Notes under the pieces: model-generated
What the model saw: the letters and a program-made list of their open reading frames with translations, nothing else
Database searches by the model: none
What the model was told of the DNA's origin: nothing
Part shown: piece after piece, positions 26,519 to 36,184 of the stretch
How positions within the stretch are numbered: the first letter of the stretch is position 1
How the letters are laid out: the number at the start of each line of letters is the position of its first letter
Translations under genes and position numbers: made by a program
From: JBBQLG01 sp964251665
GTDB taxonomy: Bacteria; Bacteroidota; Bacteroidia; Cytophagales; Spirosomataceae
Assembly (NCBI GenBank): GCA_964251665.1
Contig: CAXUKO010000021.1
Coordinates: forward strand, 1-64,000
Reading direction: 5' to 3'
Length of the DNA stretch: 64,000 nt

Positions 26519-27963
26519 TTACTGATAATTTGGATTCTGTTTCAATATGCCATTACTCAAATCAATCTCCCGCTGCGGCAGGGGGAAATAATAGTGTTTC
26601 GGCTTGAGGAACGTGCGGCCCGGCTTGAACGGCCCCCGATCCTTTTTGTAGTGCGCCACAATGTCGATCAGCCCGGCTTTGTCCCAGCGCATCAGGTCCT
26701 GATGGCGTTCGTTCTCACCCGACAGTTCGACCCGGCGCTCGTGCATGATGTCGGCCATTGTCGCACTGGTTTTCGCTTTCAGTTTGGCCCGGCTCCGTAC
26801 CGCATTCAGTTCGGCATCGCCATTTTTGCCCGACCGTATTTTTGCTTCCGACACCAGCAGATACACATCGGCCGACCGGAGTTGGGGCGTGTTCAGGCCC
26901 TGATCCATGTCGCCGGCGTCGCTGAAGCTGGTGTCTTACGAAAAGCATGGCCCGTTATCCGCGTCATATCGGCCTTAAACGCCGATTTACCATTGGCTTT
27001 GCGGTCTACCGTATCCCCTTCAACCAGCACTGAGTAGGCCCGCCGGGGATCGTTCGGCTCAAATTCCTTCACCAGATCTTCAATCGGTTCGTGGAAACCC
27101 CAGCCGCCCCAGGCACCAACCGTGTGGTAAAAGGCCGGTGAGTTATCGGTGGTCCAGCCCTGCTTGTACTGGAGCGCGAACAACGCTTCGGACCCGTTTT
27201 CGGCAGTTAACGAAAAGTTCTAATCGTAGCTGTCGGCTAATTTATAAGCGGGATTGGTGGTTACTTTGGTTCCCGCTTCAATGGCCTTGTCCCATTTGCC
27301 CTGATAGACGTACAGCTTTGTCAGAAAACCGTATGCTGCCCCCTTAGTAACCCGCCCGGCATTGTCGCCCCCGTAGGTAACGTCCAGCAGGTCAGCCGCT
27401 TTCAGCCAGTCGGATTCAGCCTGCGCCTGCACCTCGGCCAGACTCGCTTTGGCTTTGTTGAATGTATTGGCCAGGGCGTCGGCTTCGAGAATAATCGGTA
27501 CTTCGCCGTAAATGAGCGATAGCCGCCAGTAAACAAAGCCCCGCAGAAAGTAGGCTTCGCCCAGCGACCGTTTCCGCACGGTTTCGTCCATCGTCACTCT
27601 GGGCGCGTTGATGAGCACCGTATTGGCGCGGGAAATCACCTCGTATTTGGTCGACCAGGTAGCCCCGATGTGTGAGTTGGTCGCGTCGAAGGTGAACAGC
27701 TCCAGAGCGGTTTCGTCGGGGTGGTCGCCCGCCCGGTTCATGTCGTCCGAACAGTTATCGAACGTGTATTCGGTATGGGCATAGCCGTCTTCGTTGAGCA
27801 GGGGCGCGTAAATGGCGTTGGTGGCCGCTACTACGTCATCGCCGTTCCGCCAGAAATTATTGGAAGCGGTCTGCCCGTAGGGAGTCGATTCGAGCAGGTC
27901 TTTCTGACAGCCGGCAACGGCCACAAAAACGAGCAGGCTGGTTATGGTTATCGTGTTTTTCAT
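26519..27963 (-). pseudogene. Broken SusD/RagB-family glycan-binding lipoprotein
   Basis: The start at 27963 gives a lipoprotein signal (VFVAVAGC) followed by SusD text: ATNAIYAPL, AYFLRGFVYWRLSLIYGEVPI, GAAYGFLTKLYVYQGKWDKAI. An in-frame TAG at 27222-27220 follows NPAYKLADSYD, and the same frame continues NFSLTAENGSEALFALQYKQG. After GHAFRK a missing base near 26934 shifts the frame; the rest (DMDQGLNTPQLRSADVYLL to ILKQNPNYQ) is a normal SusD C-terminus in the new frame. One nonsense and one frameshift lesion make an intact SusD impossible unless the bases are misread. It lies 72 bp after the SusC gene, the normal position. Confidence 0.85.
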
Positions 27964-28035
27964 CGGAATAAAGGGGTTTGGGTTCGTCATTCGGGGTTTG
28001 TCGTTCCGGTCAGAAACCACGAACCATGAACTGTT

Positions 28036-31000
28036 TCAGAACGCAACGGTGGCACCAACGGTAAACGTCCGCGATTGAGGATACTGTGCGTAATCGACAT
28101 TTTGCTGGGGGTACTGGCCGGGTCCATAGCCTAATTCGGGGTTCAGACCGCTGTATTTAGTGAGGGTAAACACGTTTTGCCCCGTCACATACACGCGGGC
28201 TTGCGCCAGATGCAGCGCATTGGTTGCCGCTGCGGGCAGTGTGTAGCCCAGCGACAGATTCTTCAACCGCAGGAAGTCGCCTTTTTCCACGAACAGATCG
28301 GACGTTCTGAAATTCTTGTTCGGGTTGTTCGCACTCACCCGCGGAATGGTCGTACTCGTTCCCGGCCCGGTCCAGCGGCCCGCATTTTCGGCGTACATAT
28401 TGAACGAATAACTGGCATCCAGGCCCTGCATCCGGTCGGCATTATAAATATCGACGCCCCCTACGCCTAAGAAAAACACGGTCAGATCGAAGCCTTTGTA
28501 AGCCAGATTGGCATTAATCCCATACGTTACTTTAGGCTGTGGATTGCCGATAATCGTGCGGTCTTTGTTGTCGATGATGCCGTCGTTGTTGAGGTCGGCA
28601 AAGCGCACATCACCGGGGTGAATGAGTCCTTCGGTTCGTCGCGGATCGTTTTTCAGACCGGCATCCTGGTCAATTTCGCCCTGACTCTGATAAAGGCCAT
28701 TCGTGCGCCAGCCATAAAACGTACCGTAGGGACTGCCTTCGTAGGTGCGGTTAATCTCCTGATCGGTACGACCGTAGAGCGGCCCGGCCAGAAAACCACC
28801 CGGTGTCTGTAATTGGGTGATCCGGTTTTTGATGAACGTAGCATTGCCGCTTACCGTAACGGCCAGCGCACCCACTTTTTGCTGGTAGGTCAGTTCGAGT
28901 TCCAGTCCCTGGTTGCGGAGTTGCCCGATGTTCTGGTCAGGAATCGAGGCCGTCCCCAGCGTACCAATGGCCGGGGGGGCCAGCAGCATCCCTTTCGTGT
29001 TTTTGATGAAATAATTAACCGTGGCGAGTACCCGATTCTGCAAAAAGCCCATATCCAGCCCGAAATTGGTCATTTCGGCCGTTTCCCAGCCAATGTTGAG
29101 GTTCGGCAGGCGACCCTGCGCCGAGCCTAAGGTGTTCTGATCGCCGAATGAATAGCGGTAGTTGGAGTTAATCAGGGCCAGATACTGAAGTGAACTCACG
29201 TTCTGATTCCCCAGCTGACCCCAGCCGCCGGTCAGTTTCAGGTTGCTCATGAACGGAAGGGCGGTTTTGAAAAACGGCTCGTCGGACACGCGCCAGCCGA
29301 GCGAAAAAGCCGGGAAATACCCCCATCGGTTGCCGGGCGCAAATCGGGAAGAGCCATCGGTCCGAAACGTAGCCGTCAGCAGATAGCGGTCTTTGAGACT
29401 GTAATTGACCCGGCCAAAAACCGATTGCAGCGCGTCGTAACTCCGGCCCGCGTTATCCAGCCCGATTGTGGCCGCCGAAACAATGGTGCCGGCATAATTC
29501 AGGTAGCGTAAGTCCGGGTCTTGGCTGGGAAAATCGCGCCCTACGTTATTGGAGAAGATGGTATTGAAGGTCTGCGACGTGTACCCGCCCACCAGCCCGA
29601 GCGAGTGCGTACCGAACCGTTTATCATAGGAAAGAAAATATTCCTGCAAAAACGACCATGATTTACTGGTACTCAGCACCAGCTGGTTAAATTGGTTCGA
29701 GCGGAACTGATCGTCTATTTTAACGGCAAATGACTGTCCGTTGCCAAACGTGGCGTCCATGGCCAGATTGGCCCGCACCTTCAGCCCTTTCAGGATTTCA
29801 TATTCTCCCGTTACGTTGCCCAGTATCCGGTTTCGGGCGTTCTGCTGATCCTGCGTATCGACGGTATAGATCGGGTTGTTGATGTCGCCGAACGCGCCTT
29901 TGTCTTTGGTTGTGCTGTAGCTGCCATCCGCATTTCTGACGGGCAGGCCGGGATGGAAACGAATGGCGGTCCAGAGCAGTCCGTCCTGTGCCGAGAGCGT
30001 GTTGGGGGCATTTTCGCTGGCGTTGGTAAACTGGAGATTCTGCCCGATTTTGAGTCGTTCACCGATTTTGTGGTCCGAATTAATGCGGAACGTATACCGG
30101 TTATAGAACGATTTGCCGATGATGCCCTGTTCGTTGTAATTACCGGCCGAAATGGCGAAAGACGAATACTTGCCCCCGCCCCGCAGCGAGATATCTAAAT
30201 TTTTGATGGTCCCCTGCCGAAACAATTCATCCTGCCAGTTGGTCCGCTGCGTCTGGTATTGCGGGTCTTTCCAGATGGCCGGCACATCCGACCCGTCGTT
30301 GGTATAGGCTTCCTGTTTCAGTTTGGCCAGCGTGGGCGCGTCGAGCACGGCGAGGGTTTTGATGCGGTTCGATACCCCGTAATAGCCGTTTACGGTCAGT
30401 TTCAGCTTATCGTCGAACCGGCCCCGTTTGGTGGTTATCAGCACGACACCATTGGCCGCCCGGGTTCCGTAAATTGCTGACGCCGAGGCATCTTTCAGAA
30501 TATCCATCGACTCGATGTCGTTCGGGTTTACGTCGTTCATGCTCCCCGCCGGTACGCCGTCGATGACGATGAGCGGGTCGGCATTATTGACCGTTCCCAG
30601 GCCCCGAATCCGGATCGAACCGGCGTTGCCCGGCGCACCACCATTGCGAATGACGTTGACCCCGGCCGCCCGGCCCTGCAACGCCTGCTGCGCCCCGCCC
30701 GTTGGCAGGTTTTGAATGTCGGTTCCTTTCACGGCAGAAATGGCCCCCGTCACGTCCTTCTTTTCCTGGGTGCCATAGCCCACTACCACCACTTCGCCCA
30801 ATTGCTGAATATCCGTTTTCAGGACAATGTCGATGATGGAGCGGTTGCTGACCGCCACCTCCTGCGGGACGTAGCCGATATACGAAAACACCAGCGTACC
30901 GGCGGCATCGGGCAGGTTAAGCGAATAGCCGCCGTTCACATCGGTAACGGTGCCCATGCCTGAGCCTTTCAGAACAATACTTACACCCGGCACCGACTCG

Positions 31001-31491
31001 CCGTTATCGCCTGTGACGCGCCCTTTAATTGGAAAAGCCACCGGGAGCGATCCGGTTTCCGGCACAGGCGCACCCGTCAGCGACGGGTTGGCGAGGGGTG
31101 CATTCATCTCCGGTGAGGTACCACCAGTTGACGCTGTTTTGGTGGGTTTAATGATGAACACGCCTTTTTTCACCTGCCGATAGGTGAGGTTAAGCGGAGT
31201 CAGCAGTGCCGTTAGCGCGGTTTTCAGATCACTCGCCTGGGTCCATGCGGTAGAGGTGACGTACAGATTCGACAGCGCATCGGGTGCGTAGCCGAACGTC
31301 ACGTTGTATTTCTGTTCCAGTTCGCGCAGGGCATCGGTTGCGGGAAGAGCCGCTTTCGGTTGGCGGGTTGCCTGCGTCACCCGGTTAGCAGCCACCAACT
31401 GGGCCGACAGCGGGCGGGACGTTAACAGGCACAGCAGTGCCAGAGATACTGTCAGTTGGGATACCCGGTACTTTGGTAGCGTTGCGTTCAT
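28036..31491 (-). CDS. SusC/RagA-type TonB-dependent transducer with STN domain
   Basis: From the ATG at 31491 the protein has 1151 residues; an earlier start in this frame would overlap the FecR gene and add a polar tail. After the signal peptide (about 12-31) comes an STN secretin/TonB short domain (ALRELEQKYNVTFGYAPDAL to GVFIIKP). Next are a carboxypeptidase-like domain (IKGRVTGDNGESVPGVSI), the SusC plug (EVVVVGYGTQEKKDVTGAIS, GAPGNAGSIRIRGLGTVN) and the barrel ending PQSRTFTVGATVAF. The STN domain is used to signal to FecR, and the FecR and sigma genes lie directly upstream. It should take up glycan with SusD and activate its own operon; its SusD partner is broken. Confidence 0.93.
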   Translation of the reverse strand: MNATLPKYRVSQLTVSLALLCLLTSRPLSAQLVAANRVTQATRQPKAALPATDALRELEQKYNVTFGYAPDALSNLYVTSTAWTQASDLKTALTALLTPLNLTYRQVKKGVFIIKPTKTASTGGTSPEMNAPLANPSLTGAPVPETGSLPVAFPIKGRVTGDNGESVPGVSIVLKGSGMGTVTDVNGGYSLNLPDAAGTLVFSYIGYVPQEVAVSNRSIIDIVLKTDIQQLGEVVVVGYGTQEKKDVTGAISAVKGTDIQNLPTGGAQQALQGRAAGVNVIRNGGAPGNAGSIRIRGLGTVNNADPLIVIDGVPAGSMNDVNPNDIESMDILKDASASAIYGTRAANGVVLITTKRGRFDDKLKLTVNGYYGVSNRIKTLAVLDAPTLAKLKQEAYTNDGSDVPAIWKDPQYQTQRTNWQDELFRQGTIKNLDISLRGGGKYSSFAISAGNYNEQGIIGKSFYNRYTFRINSDHKIGERLKIGQNLQFTNASENAPNTLSAQDGLLWTAIRFHPGLPVRNADGSYSTTKDKGAFGDINNPIYTVDTQDQQNARNRILGNVTGEYEILKGLKVRANLAMDATFGNGQSFAVKIDDQFRSNQFNQLVLSTSKSWSFLQEYFLSYDKRFGTHSLGLVGGYTSQTFNTIFSNNVGRDFPSQDPDLRYLNYAGTIVSAATIGLDNAGRSYDALQSVFGRVNYSLKDRYLLTATFRTDGSSRFAPGNRWGYFPAFSLGWRVSDEPFFKTALPFMSNLKLTGGWGQLGNQNVSSLQYLALINSNYRYSFGDQNTLGSAQGRLPNLNIGWETAEMTNFGLDMGFLQNRVLATVNYFIKNTKGMLLAPPAIGTLGTASIPDQNIGQLRNQGLELELTYQQKVGALAVTVSGNATFIKNRITQLQTPGGFLAGPLYGRTDQEINRTYEGSPYGTFYGWRTNGLYQSQGEIDQDAGLKNDPRRTEGLIHPGDVRFADLNNDGIIDNKDRTIIGNPQPKVTYGINANLAYKGFDLTVFFLGVGGVDIYNADRMQGLDASYSFNMYAENAGRWTGPGTSTTIPRVSANNPNKNFRTSDLFVEKGDFLRLKNLSLGYTLPAAATNALHLAQARVYVTGQNVFTLTKYSGLNPELGYGPGQYPQQNVDYAQYPQSRTFTVGATVAF

Positions 31492-31534
31492 CTGTTTTTC
31501 GGGTTTAGGCCGTTTCGATACAGGCAGTTCAGAT

Positions 31535-32575
31535 TTATTCAGGCTTTGCCGCCGGGATGCCGGAGACCAGAATCCGGTTTGGCTGGCGGTCAATGGTCAG
31601 GTCGTGAATTTCGGCCAGCGACGTGAGTAACAGGTCGAGGTCCCGGCCGGGAAGGTGAAGCGTTACGCGCCGGTCTTTCAGTGAGTTGTCGGAGAACTGA
31701 ACCGGATAGCCAAAATCGGTTTCAATAATGGCCGCAATTTCACCCAGCGACGTGTTCTCAAACACAAATTGATTGGCTGTCCAGGCGCTGTAAACCTCCG
31801 GCACCACCGTCCGCCGAATAACCGGCTGCTGGCGGGTTTTGGGTACTTCGACCAGTTCGCCGGGCTTCATGAACAGGGGCCGGGCCTCGCGGTTCAGGTA
31901 CAGCGCCACCTTCCCGGAGTTCAGCACAACCTGCGTATTTGTGGCCCGCTCGGTCACGGTAAACGTCGTTCCCAATACCTCCACGCGCAGATTATCGGGG
32001 GTGTTTACGATGAATTTCTGCTGGTTTTTCTGATGCGTTACCGAGAAGAACGCTTCGCCTTTTAACAACAGTTCGCGGGGGTGTTCCGGCGTCCAGTTGC
32101 CAGCTACGGCAATGGACGAATTAGCGGCCAGAATCACGGAGGAGCCATCGGACAGGGTGATGGTCTTTGTTTCGCCTTTGCCAGTGCTGTAGTACGTTTC
32201 GTTCCATCGGCCACTCATCCAGACCGTTGCAGCCGCCAGTACCAGCAGACCCAGCACTACGGCGGCATAGCGCATACTGGGCAGACGCCCCCAGACTGGC
32301 CGGGTTAAGGAAATGGCCGGCCGTTCCGGCGCAGGATTCAGCCCGGACTGAATTTTCATCCAGACATCGACCGCGCTGCCCTCCGGTGGCATGGGGGCGT
32401 TTAGCTGCCAGCCAGCCACCAGTTGCCGGGCTTCCGCAACAACCCCGGCCCGGTCGGGATGCTGCGCCAGATAGCCTTCCCAAAAGGCCGCACTGGCCGC
32501 GTCCGGGCGTTGCACCCAACGGATAAACACCGGATCAGTCGCCAGGTCGACTGCCGAAAATTGCCTGTAATCCAT
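31535..32575 (-). CDS. FecR-family anti-sigma/sigma-regulator
   Basis: A 346-residue protein with a cytoplasmic N-terminal part (about 1-100) and a single membrane helix (about 103-120, AAVVLGLLVLAAATVWM). The periplasmic FecR domain has TITLSDGSSVILAANSSI, LKGEAFFSVTHQ and LGTTFTVTERATNTQVVLNSG (read in parts). A DUF4974 domain follows at the C-terminus (FENTSLGEIAAIIETDFGYP). FecR proteins hold the ECF sigma factor until the STN domain of a loaded SusC signals. It lies 147 bp downstream of the sigma gene and 43 bp upstream of the SusC start, the standard order. Confidence 0.92.
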   Translation of the reverse strand: MDYRQFSAVDLATDPVFIRWVQRPDAASAAFWEGYLAQHPDRAGVVAEARQLVAGWQLNAPMPPEGSAVDVWMKIQSGLNPAPERPAISLTRPVWGRLPSMRYAAVVLGLLVLAAATVWMSGRWNETYYSTGKGETKTITLSDGSSVILAANSSIAVAGNWTPEHPRELLLKGEAFFSVTHQKNQQKFIVNTPDNLRVEVLGTTFTVTERATNTQVVLNSGKVALYLNREARPLFMKPGELVEVPKTRQQPVIRRTVVPEVYSAWTANQFVFENTSLGEIAAIIETDFGYPVQFSDNSLKDRRVTLHLPGRDLDLLLTSLAEIHDLTIDRQPNRILVSGIPAAKPE

Positions 32576-32722
32576 ACGCTGCGGTTATGCTGGCAGTATA
32601 CTTACCAGCGTACAGGAGCAATGGCGGGGGTTGCCGATTTTTACCGGCTCTTTGCGAAAAAAAACTGAAAAAGTTGAAAAGCAGTCCTTTTTACACCAGC
32701 ATGAAAGCTGCCCTGCCAGCAC

Positions 32723-33307
32723 TTAAACAGCGATCAGGGCCACCAGCACCGCCCAAAGCCCCGGCTGATTCAACTGTTTCCGCAGGCTTTCCAGGGCGGT
32801 ATGTACTAAGTTGTAAACAGTGCGGATCTTAACCGACATCATCTCCGAGATTTCGGGGTACGAAAGACCTTCGATGTATAGCAGCGTAATGGCCTCCTTC
32901 TGCCGGTTTGACAACTGATTGATCGCCTGTTGCAGCGCTTGCTGTTGATGTAAGGTCGTTTGGGCGGTAATCAGGTCAAGTTCCGGCGAAAAGGCCACAT
33001 CGGCAGGGTCCGTTTCGGGCGGGTAGGTCGTGTACTGATCTTCTTTGCGAATGGTCCGGTACACCTGCCGACGCATGGCCTTGAGCAGATAAAATTTGAT
33101 GGAGGTCGTAGCAGCCAGGTTCCGGCGACTTTTCCAGAGTTCGATAAATAACGTCTGAATGCAATCGTTTACCAGTTCTTTGTCGCGGGCAATGTGGTAC
33201 CCATAATGGTATAAAACGGGAAAGTAAGCGGTGTAAATCGTGGCCAATGCCGCCTGATCCCCATTCTGAAAATGGCTCCATAGTGCTTCATCTTCAGAAT
33301 GATTCAT
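32723..33307 (-). CDS. ECF RNA polymerase sigma factor (SusCD-linked)
   Basis: A 194-residue protein. Region 2 has YHYGYHIARDKELVNDCIQTLFIELW, read in parts (about 33-59). Region 4 has NRQKEAITLLYIEGLSYPEISEMM (about 140-163), with a helix-turn-helix and the VYNLVHTALESLRKQL recognition end. A short hydrophobic tail (LWAVLVALIAV) closes the protein. It should direct transcription of the SusC-SusD-FG-GAP operon when released by FecR. It is the first gene of the minus-strand locus, following a 173-bp spacer after the AraC gene. Confidence 0.93.
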   Translation of the reverse strand: MNHSEDEALWSHFQNGDQAALATIYTAYFPVLYHYGYHIARDKELVNDCIQTLFIELWKSRRNLAATTSIKFYLLKAMRRQVYRTIRKEDQYTTYPPETDPADVAFSPELDLITAQTTLHQQQALQQAINQLSNRQKEAITLLYIEGLSYPEISEMMSVKIRTVYNLVHTALESLRKQLNQPGLWAVLVALIAV

Positions 33308-33480
33308 CAGTCAGCGTCGGTTTAGTCAGGAAAAAGTGGCAGCAATCGGGTCAAATTAACGCTAATTTCTCGAAATCATAGTGCTCACAATCAGGCAATT
33401 GATACGCTGGCCGTCTTCCCGCAGGCGGTACCATTTGGCCACCGGAGCCGGGCAAACCCACGACGGTCTTAAGCACCCGG

Positions 33481-34422
33481 TTATGGCTGAACAAGACGTT
33501 TTGACTCATCTATAGACGACCCCGCCTGATTTGATGTCCTGCTTTTCCGGTACTGCGACGGGGATAACTCACACTTCTGTTTAAAGATCTTCGAGAAGTG
33601 AAAATCCGACTCGAAGCCGAGTTGGGCAGCAATCTGGCCAACGGGCAAGTCGGTCTCCCGGAGCAGTTGCCCGGCCCGTTTTAGTCGCAGATTTAAGTGA
33701 TACTGACCCGGCGACGTGCCTACGATGCGCTTAAATTCCTTCCGAAACCAGACGTAGCCCACGTTCATTTCTTCCGCCAGCTGCTGAAGATCCAGTTCAC
33801 GCTCCTCATACTCATGAATCTTAAACCGGGCCTGATGAATGAGTTGATGCCGCCGACTCTGCTCTGGATTTGCCATGACCGCCGATGCATATACCAGGGC
33901 CAGCACCTGAATCGTCAGGCAGGAAGACAACGGCCCGGCCGACGCCCCCCCAAACCGGATGGTATCGACTAAGTGCGTCATTATGTGCAGCAGTTCGCTG
34001 TTGAAGCCAATCCGAATCAGTGGACTGTCGGGCTGGAAACAGGCCTGCTGCATCAGATAATCGGCATACGACCCCTTAAAACCTACCCAGAACTCCTCCC
34101 AGCCGGTTTGTTCGGCGGGCCGGTAGCGATGCCAGATCCCCGGGAAAAGCAAAAAAGCGGTACCGGCTTCGATCAGCGTGGGTTTCATGCCATCGGCCTC
34201 AAAAATGCCCTGCCCCCGCGAGATGTACACTAACTGAAATTCGTCCAGCGTCCGGCCCTTCTCCCAGTCGAAAACGTAGTCGCCGGGGTGCTGATAGTCC
34301 GGGTAGCGTACCCCGGCCGGATGGACATTATGACCGACGTTCAGCACCGTAACGCCCCAATTCGGCTTGTGCTGCGCTTCGTCAACAACGACGTTCTGAT
34401 AGTATTTACGGAAGAGCGCCAT
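33481..34422 (-). CDS. AraC-family transcriptional regulator
   Basis: A 313-residue protein. The N-terminal cupin-like sensor domain contains DYVFDWEKGRTLDEFQLVYIS and LIEAGTAFLLFPGIWHRYRP (read in parts). The C-terminal double helix-turn-helix contains LDLQQLAEEMNVGYVWFRKEFKRIVG (in parts) and PVGQIAAQLGFESDFHFSKIFK. The family senses sugars and activates neighbouring catabolic genes. It is divergent from the isomerase gene and three copies of TTTGATAC occupy the 215-bp gap, so it probably controls the rhamnosidase locus on the plus strand and itself. Confidence 0.9.
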   Translation of the reverse strand: MALFRKYYQNVVVDEAQHKPNWGVTVLNVGHNVHPAGVRYPDYQHPGDYVFDWEKGRTLDEFQLVYISRGQGIFEADGMKPTLIEAGTAFLLFPGIWHRYRPAEQTGWEEFWVGFKGSYADYLMQQACFQPDSPLIRIGFNSELLHIMTHLVDTIRFGGASAGPLSSCLTIQVLALVYASAVMANPEQSRRHQLIHQARFKIHEYEERELDLQQLAEEMNVGYVWFRKEFKRIVGTSPGQYHLNLRLKRAGQLLRETDLPVGQIAAQLGFESDFHFSKIFKQKCELSPSQYRKSRTSNQAGSSIDESKRLVQP

Positions 34423-34425
34423 AGC

Positions 34426-34632
34426 GTATCAAATATGATAGGTAAAAAATCAAAAATGACGCGTGAAGATAGCCCTCCTTTCCATTGTTTTGCACTATTC
34501 AATTTAAATAATTAAAAATTAAAAGTTGATCAGTCCTAAACGTAGTTATTAGGCGCACAACTGGTTCGTCGCAGGTGGTTTAATCGACTAATTGATTTGT
34601 CTTTTTTGATACAAAATTGCTTTTTTTGATAC
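34426..34632. promoter_or_regulatory. Divergent control region with repeated TTTGATAC boxes
   Basis: Two direct copies of TTTTTTGATAC lie at 34602-34612 and 34622-34632, exactly 20 bp apart, just before the isomerase ATG (34638). An inverted copy of the core, GTATCAAA, is at 34426-34433, just upstream of the AraC ATG. Direct repeats about two helical turns apart are typical of AraC-family operators. The core copies are very close to the start codons, so effects on translation cannot be excluded. Protein binding is inference. Confidence 0.5.
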
Positions 34633-34637
34633 GTCTC

Positions 34638-36122
34638 ATGTCCTTATTTCATCCACTTTCAACTCGGTCGACCGGTAATCCGGGTCAGCCTGATCAGTCG
34701 CATCCGTTCACGGTTGGCCTGTTCGGGGTCGGGCTTGCTGCCTACTGGCCGCAGTTCGAGGGGCTGGAGACCCGGCTGCTGGGGTATCTGCAGCAGGTTG
34801 AACAGCGGCTGCAGCGGCCATCCGCGCAGGTCGTCAATCTGGGGCTGATCGATACCCCGCAGAAAGCGGCAGCGGCTGGTCATGCGTTTCGGCAGGCCGA
34901 CGTCGACATCCTGTTTATCTACGTCACAACCTACGCTCTCTCGGCTACCGTGCTGCCCGTGGTGCAGCGGGCTAAGGTGCCCGTTATTCTGCTGAATCTG
35001 TCGCCCGAACCCGCCATCGACTACGCCCGGTTTAACCGGCTCAGCGACCGTACCCGCATGACCGGCGATTGGCTGGCCTTCTGTGGGGCCTGCCCCGTGC
35101 CCGAACTGGCCAACGTGTTCCTGCGGGCGGGCATTGCCGTGCATCAGGTGACGGGTATGCTGCATGACGACCCCGTTGTGGAGCAGCAGATCGACGACTG
35201 GCTGGACGCGGCTCAGGTAGCCCACACGATGGCTCACAACACCCTCGGGCTGCTGGGCAACTACTACGGCGGTATGCTGGACATCTACACCGATCCCACC
35301 CTGCAGCTTATCACCTTTGGCGGGCATATCGCCATGCTGGAAGTAGATGAACTGTCGGCCCTCAGAGAAACCGTCAGCGAGATGGCCATTGCCGACCGGA
35401 TTGCCCTGTTTCAGGCCCATTTCGAGGTGCAGCCCGACTGCTCCGTTCAGGAGCTGGAGCGGGCGGCCCGCACCTCCGTCGCGCTGGATGCACTGGCCGA
35501 ACGGCATGGGCTGGGGTCGCTGGCTTACTACCATAAAGGCACCGGCAACCCGGCCAACGAAGACACCATGAGTTCGATAATCCTGGGCACGTCGTTGCTG
35601 ACGGCACGCGGCATTCCGGTGGCCGGGGAGTACGAGATCAAGAACGCGCAGGCCATGAAAATCATGGACAGTTTCGGGGTGGGCGGCTCCTTTACGGAGG
35701 TCTACGCTATGGATTATGCGGCCGATGTGGTGCTGATGGGACATGACGGACCCGGACATATTCAAATTGCCGAAGGCAAACCCAAAGTCCGTCCTCTTCA
35801 GGTGTATCACGGCAAAGTCGGGGCGGGGCTGTCGGTGGAAATGTCGGTGCAAACCGGACCGGTAACGCTGCTGGCGGTGGCAGAAACGGGCACCGGCAAA
35901 CTGCGGCTGCTGGTGGCCGAGGGGGAGTCGGTAGCGGGGCCGATGCTGGAGATTGGCAATACCAACAGCCGGTACCGCTTTCCGCCGGGGGCGCGGGCCT
36001 TCGTTGAAAGCTGGAACCGGCACGGCCCGGCGCATCACTGCGCGGTTGGGATTGGGCACATCGGGGCCAAACTCAAAAAGCTGGGCGAACTGCTGGGCAT
36101 CGACTGCATTCAGGTGTGCTGA
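34638..36122 (+). CDS. L-arabinose/L-fucose isomerase-family protein
   Basis: A 494-residue protein from the ATG at 34638; a TTG seven codons earlier overlaps the repeated boxes. It begins with TVGLFGVGLAAYWPQF, typical for AraA-like isomerases, and has GNYYGGMLDIYTDP, YYHKGTGNPANEDTMSSIIL (in parts), the metal-ligand-like Glu in GGSFTEVYAMDY and the His in LMGHDGPGH. The family interconverts aldoses and ketoses with Mn2+. It has no signal peptide and is cytoplasmic. It opens the plus-strand locus with SusC, SusD and rhamnosidases. L-rhamnose isomerases belong to a different family, so the substrate is more likely L-arabinose, L-fucose or a related sugar released from the same polymer. Confidence 0.85.
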   Translation: MSLFHPLSTRSTGNPGQPDQSHPFTVGLFGVGLAAYWPQFEGLETRLLGYLQQVEQRLQRPSAQVVNLGLIDTPQKAAAAGHAFRQADVDILFIYVTTYALSATVLPVVQRAKVPVILLNLSPEPAIDYARFNRLSDRTRMTGDWLAFCGACPVPELANVFLRAGIAVHQVTGMLHDDPVVEQQIDDWLDAAQVAHTMAHNTLGLLGNYYGGMLDIYTDPTLQLITFGGHIAMLEVDELSALRETVSEMAIADRIALFQAHFEVQPDCSVQELERAARTSVALDALAERHGLGSLAYYHKGTGNPANEDTMSSIILGTSLLTARGIPVAGEYEIKNAQAMKIMDSFGVGGSFTEVYAMDYAADVVLMGHDGPGHIQIAEGKPKVRPLQVYHGKVGAGLSVEMSVQTGPVTLLAVAETGTGKLRLLVAEGESVAGPMLEIGNTNSRYRFPPGARAFVESWNRHGPAHHCAVGIGHIGAKLKKLGELLGIDCIQVC

Positions 36123-36184
36123 GTTGGGGCCAATGCGATGATTTTACCTGTAAACTACTGATTACTAACTAACCTGTGTAAAAA

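Noticed and set aside
26519..27963. Stop codons in SusD and GH106 genes as recoding
   Set aside because: Different stop codons (TAG and TAA), one accompanied by a frameshift, and no recoding signal; mutation or sequencing error is simpler.
31492..31593. Upstream extension of the STN-type SusC gene to 31593
   Set aside because: It overlaps the FecR gene and adds a polar tail before the signal peptide; the ATG at 31491 is preferred.
34659..36059. A 466-codon open frame on the minus strand over the isomerase gene
   Set aside because: It is antisense to a clearly recognisable isomerase, rich in His, Gln and Arg without domain sense, and arises from GC-rich codon bias.
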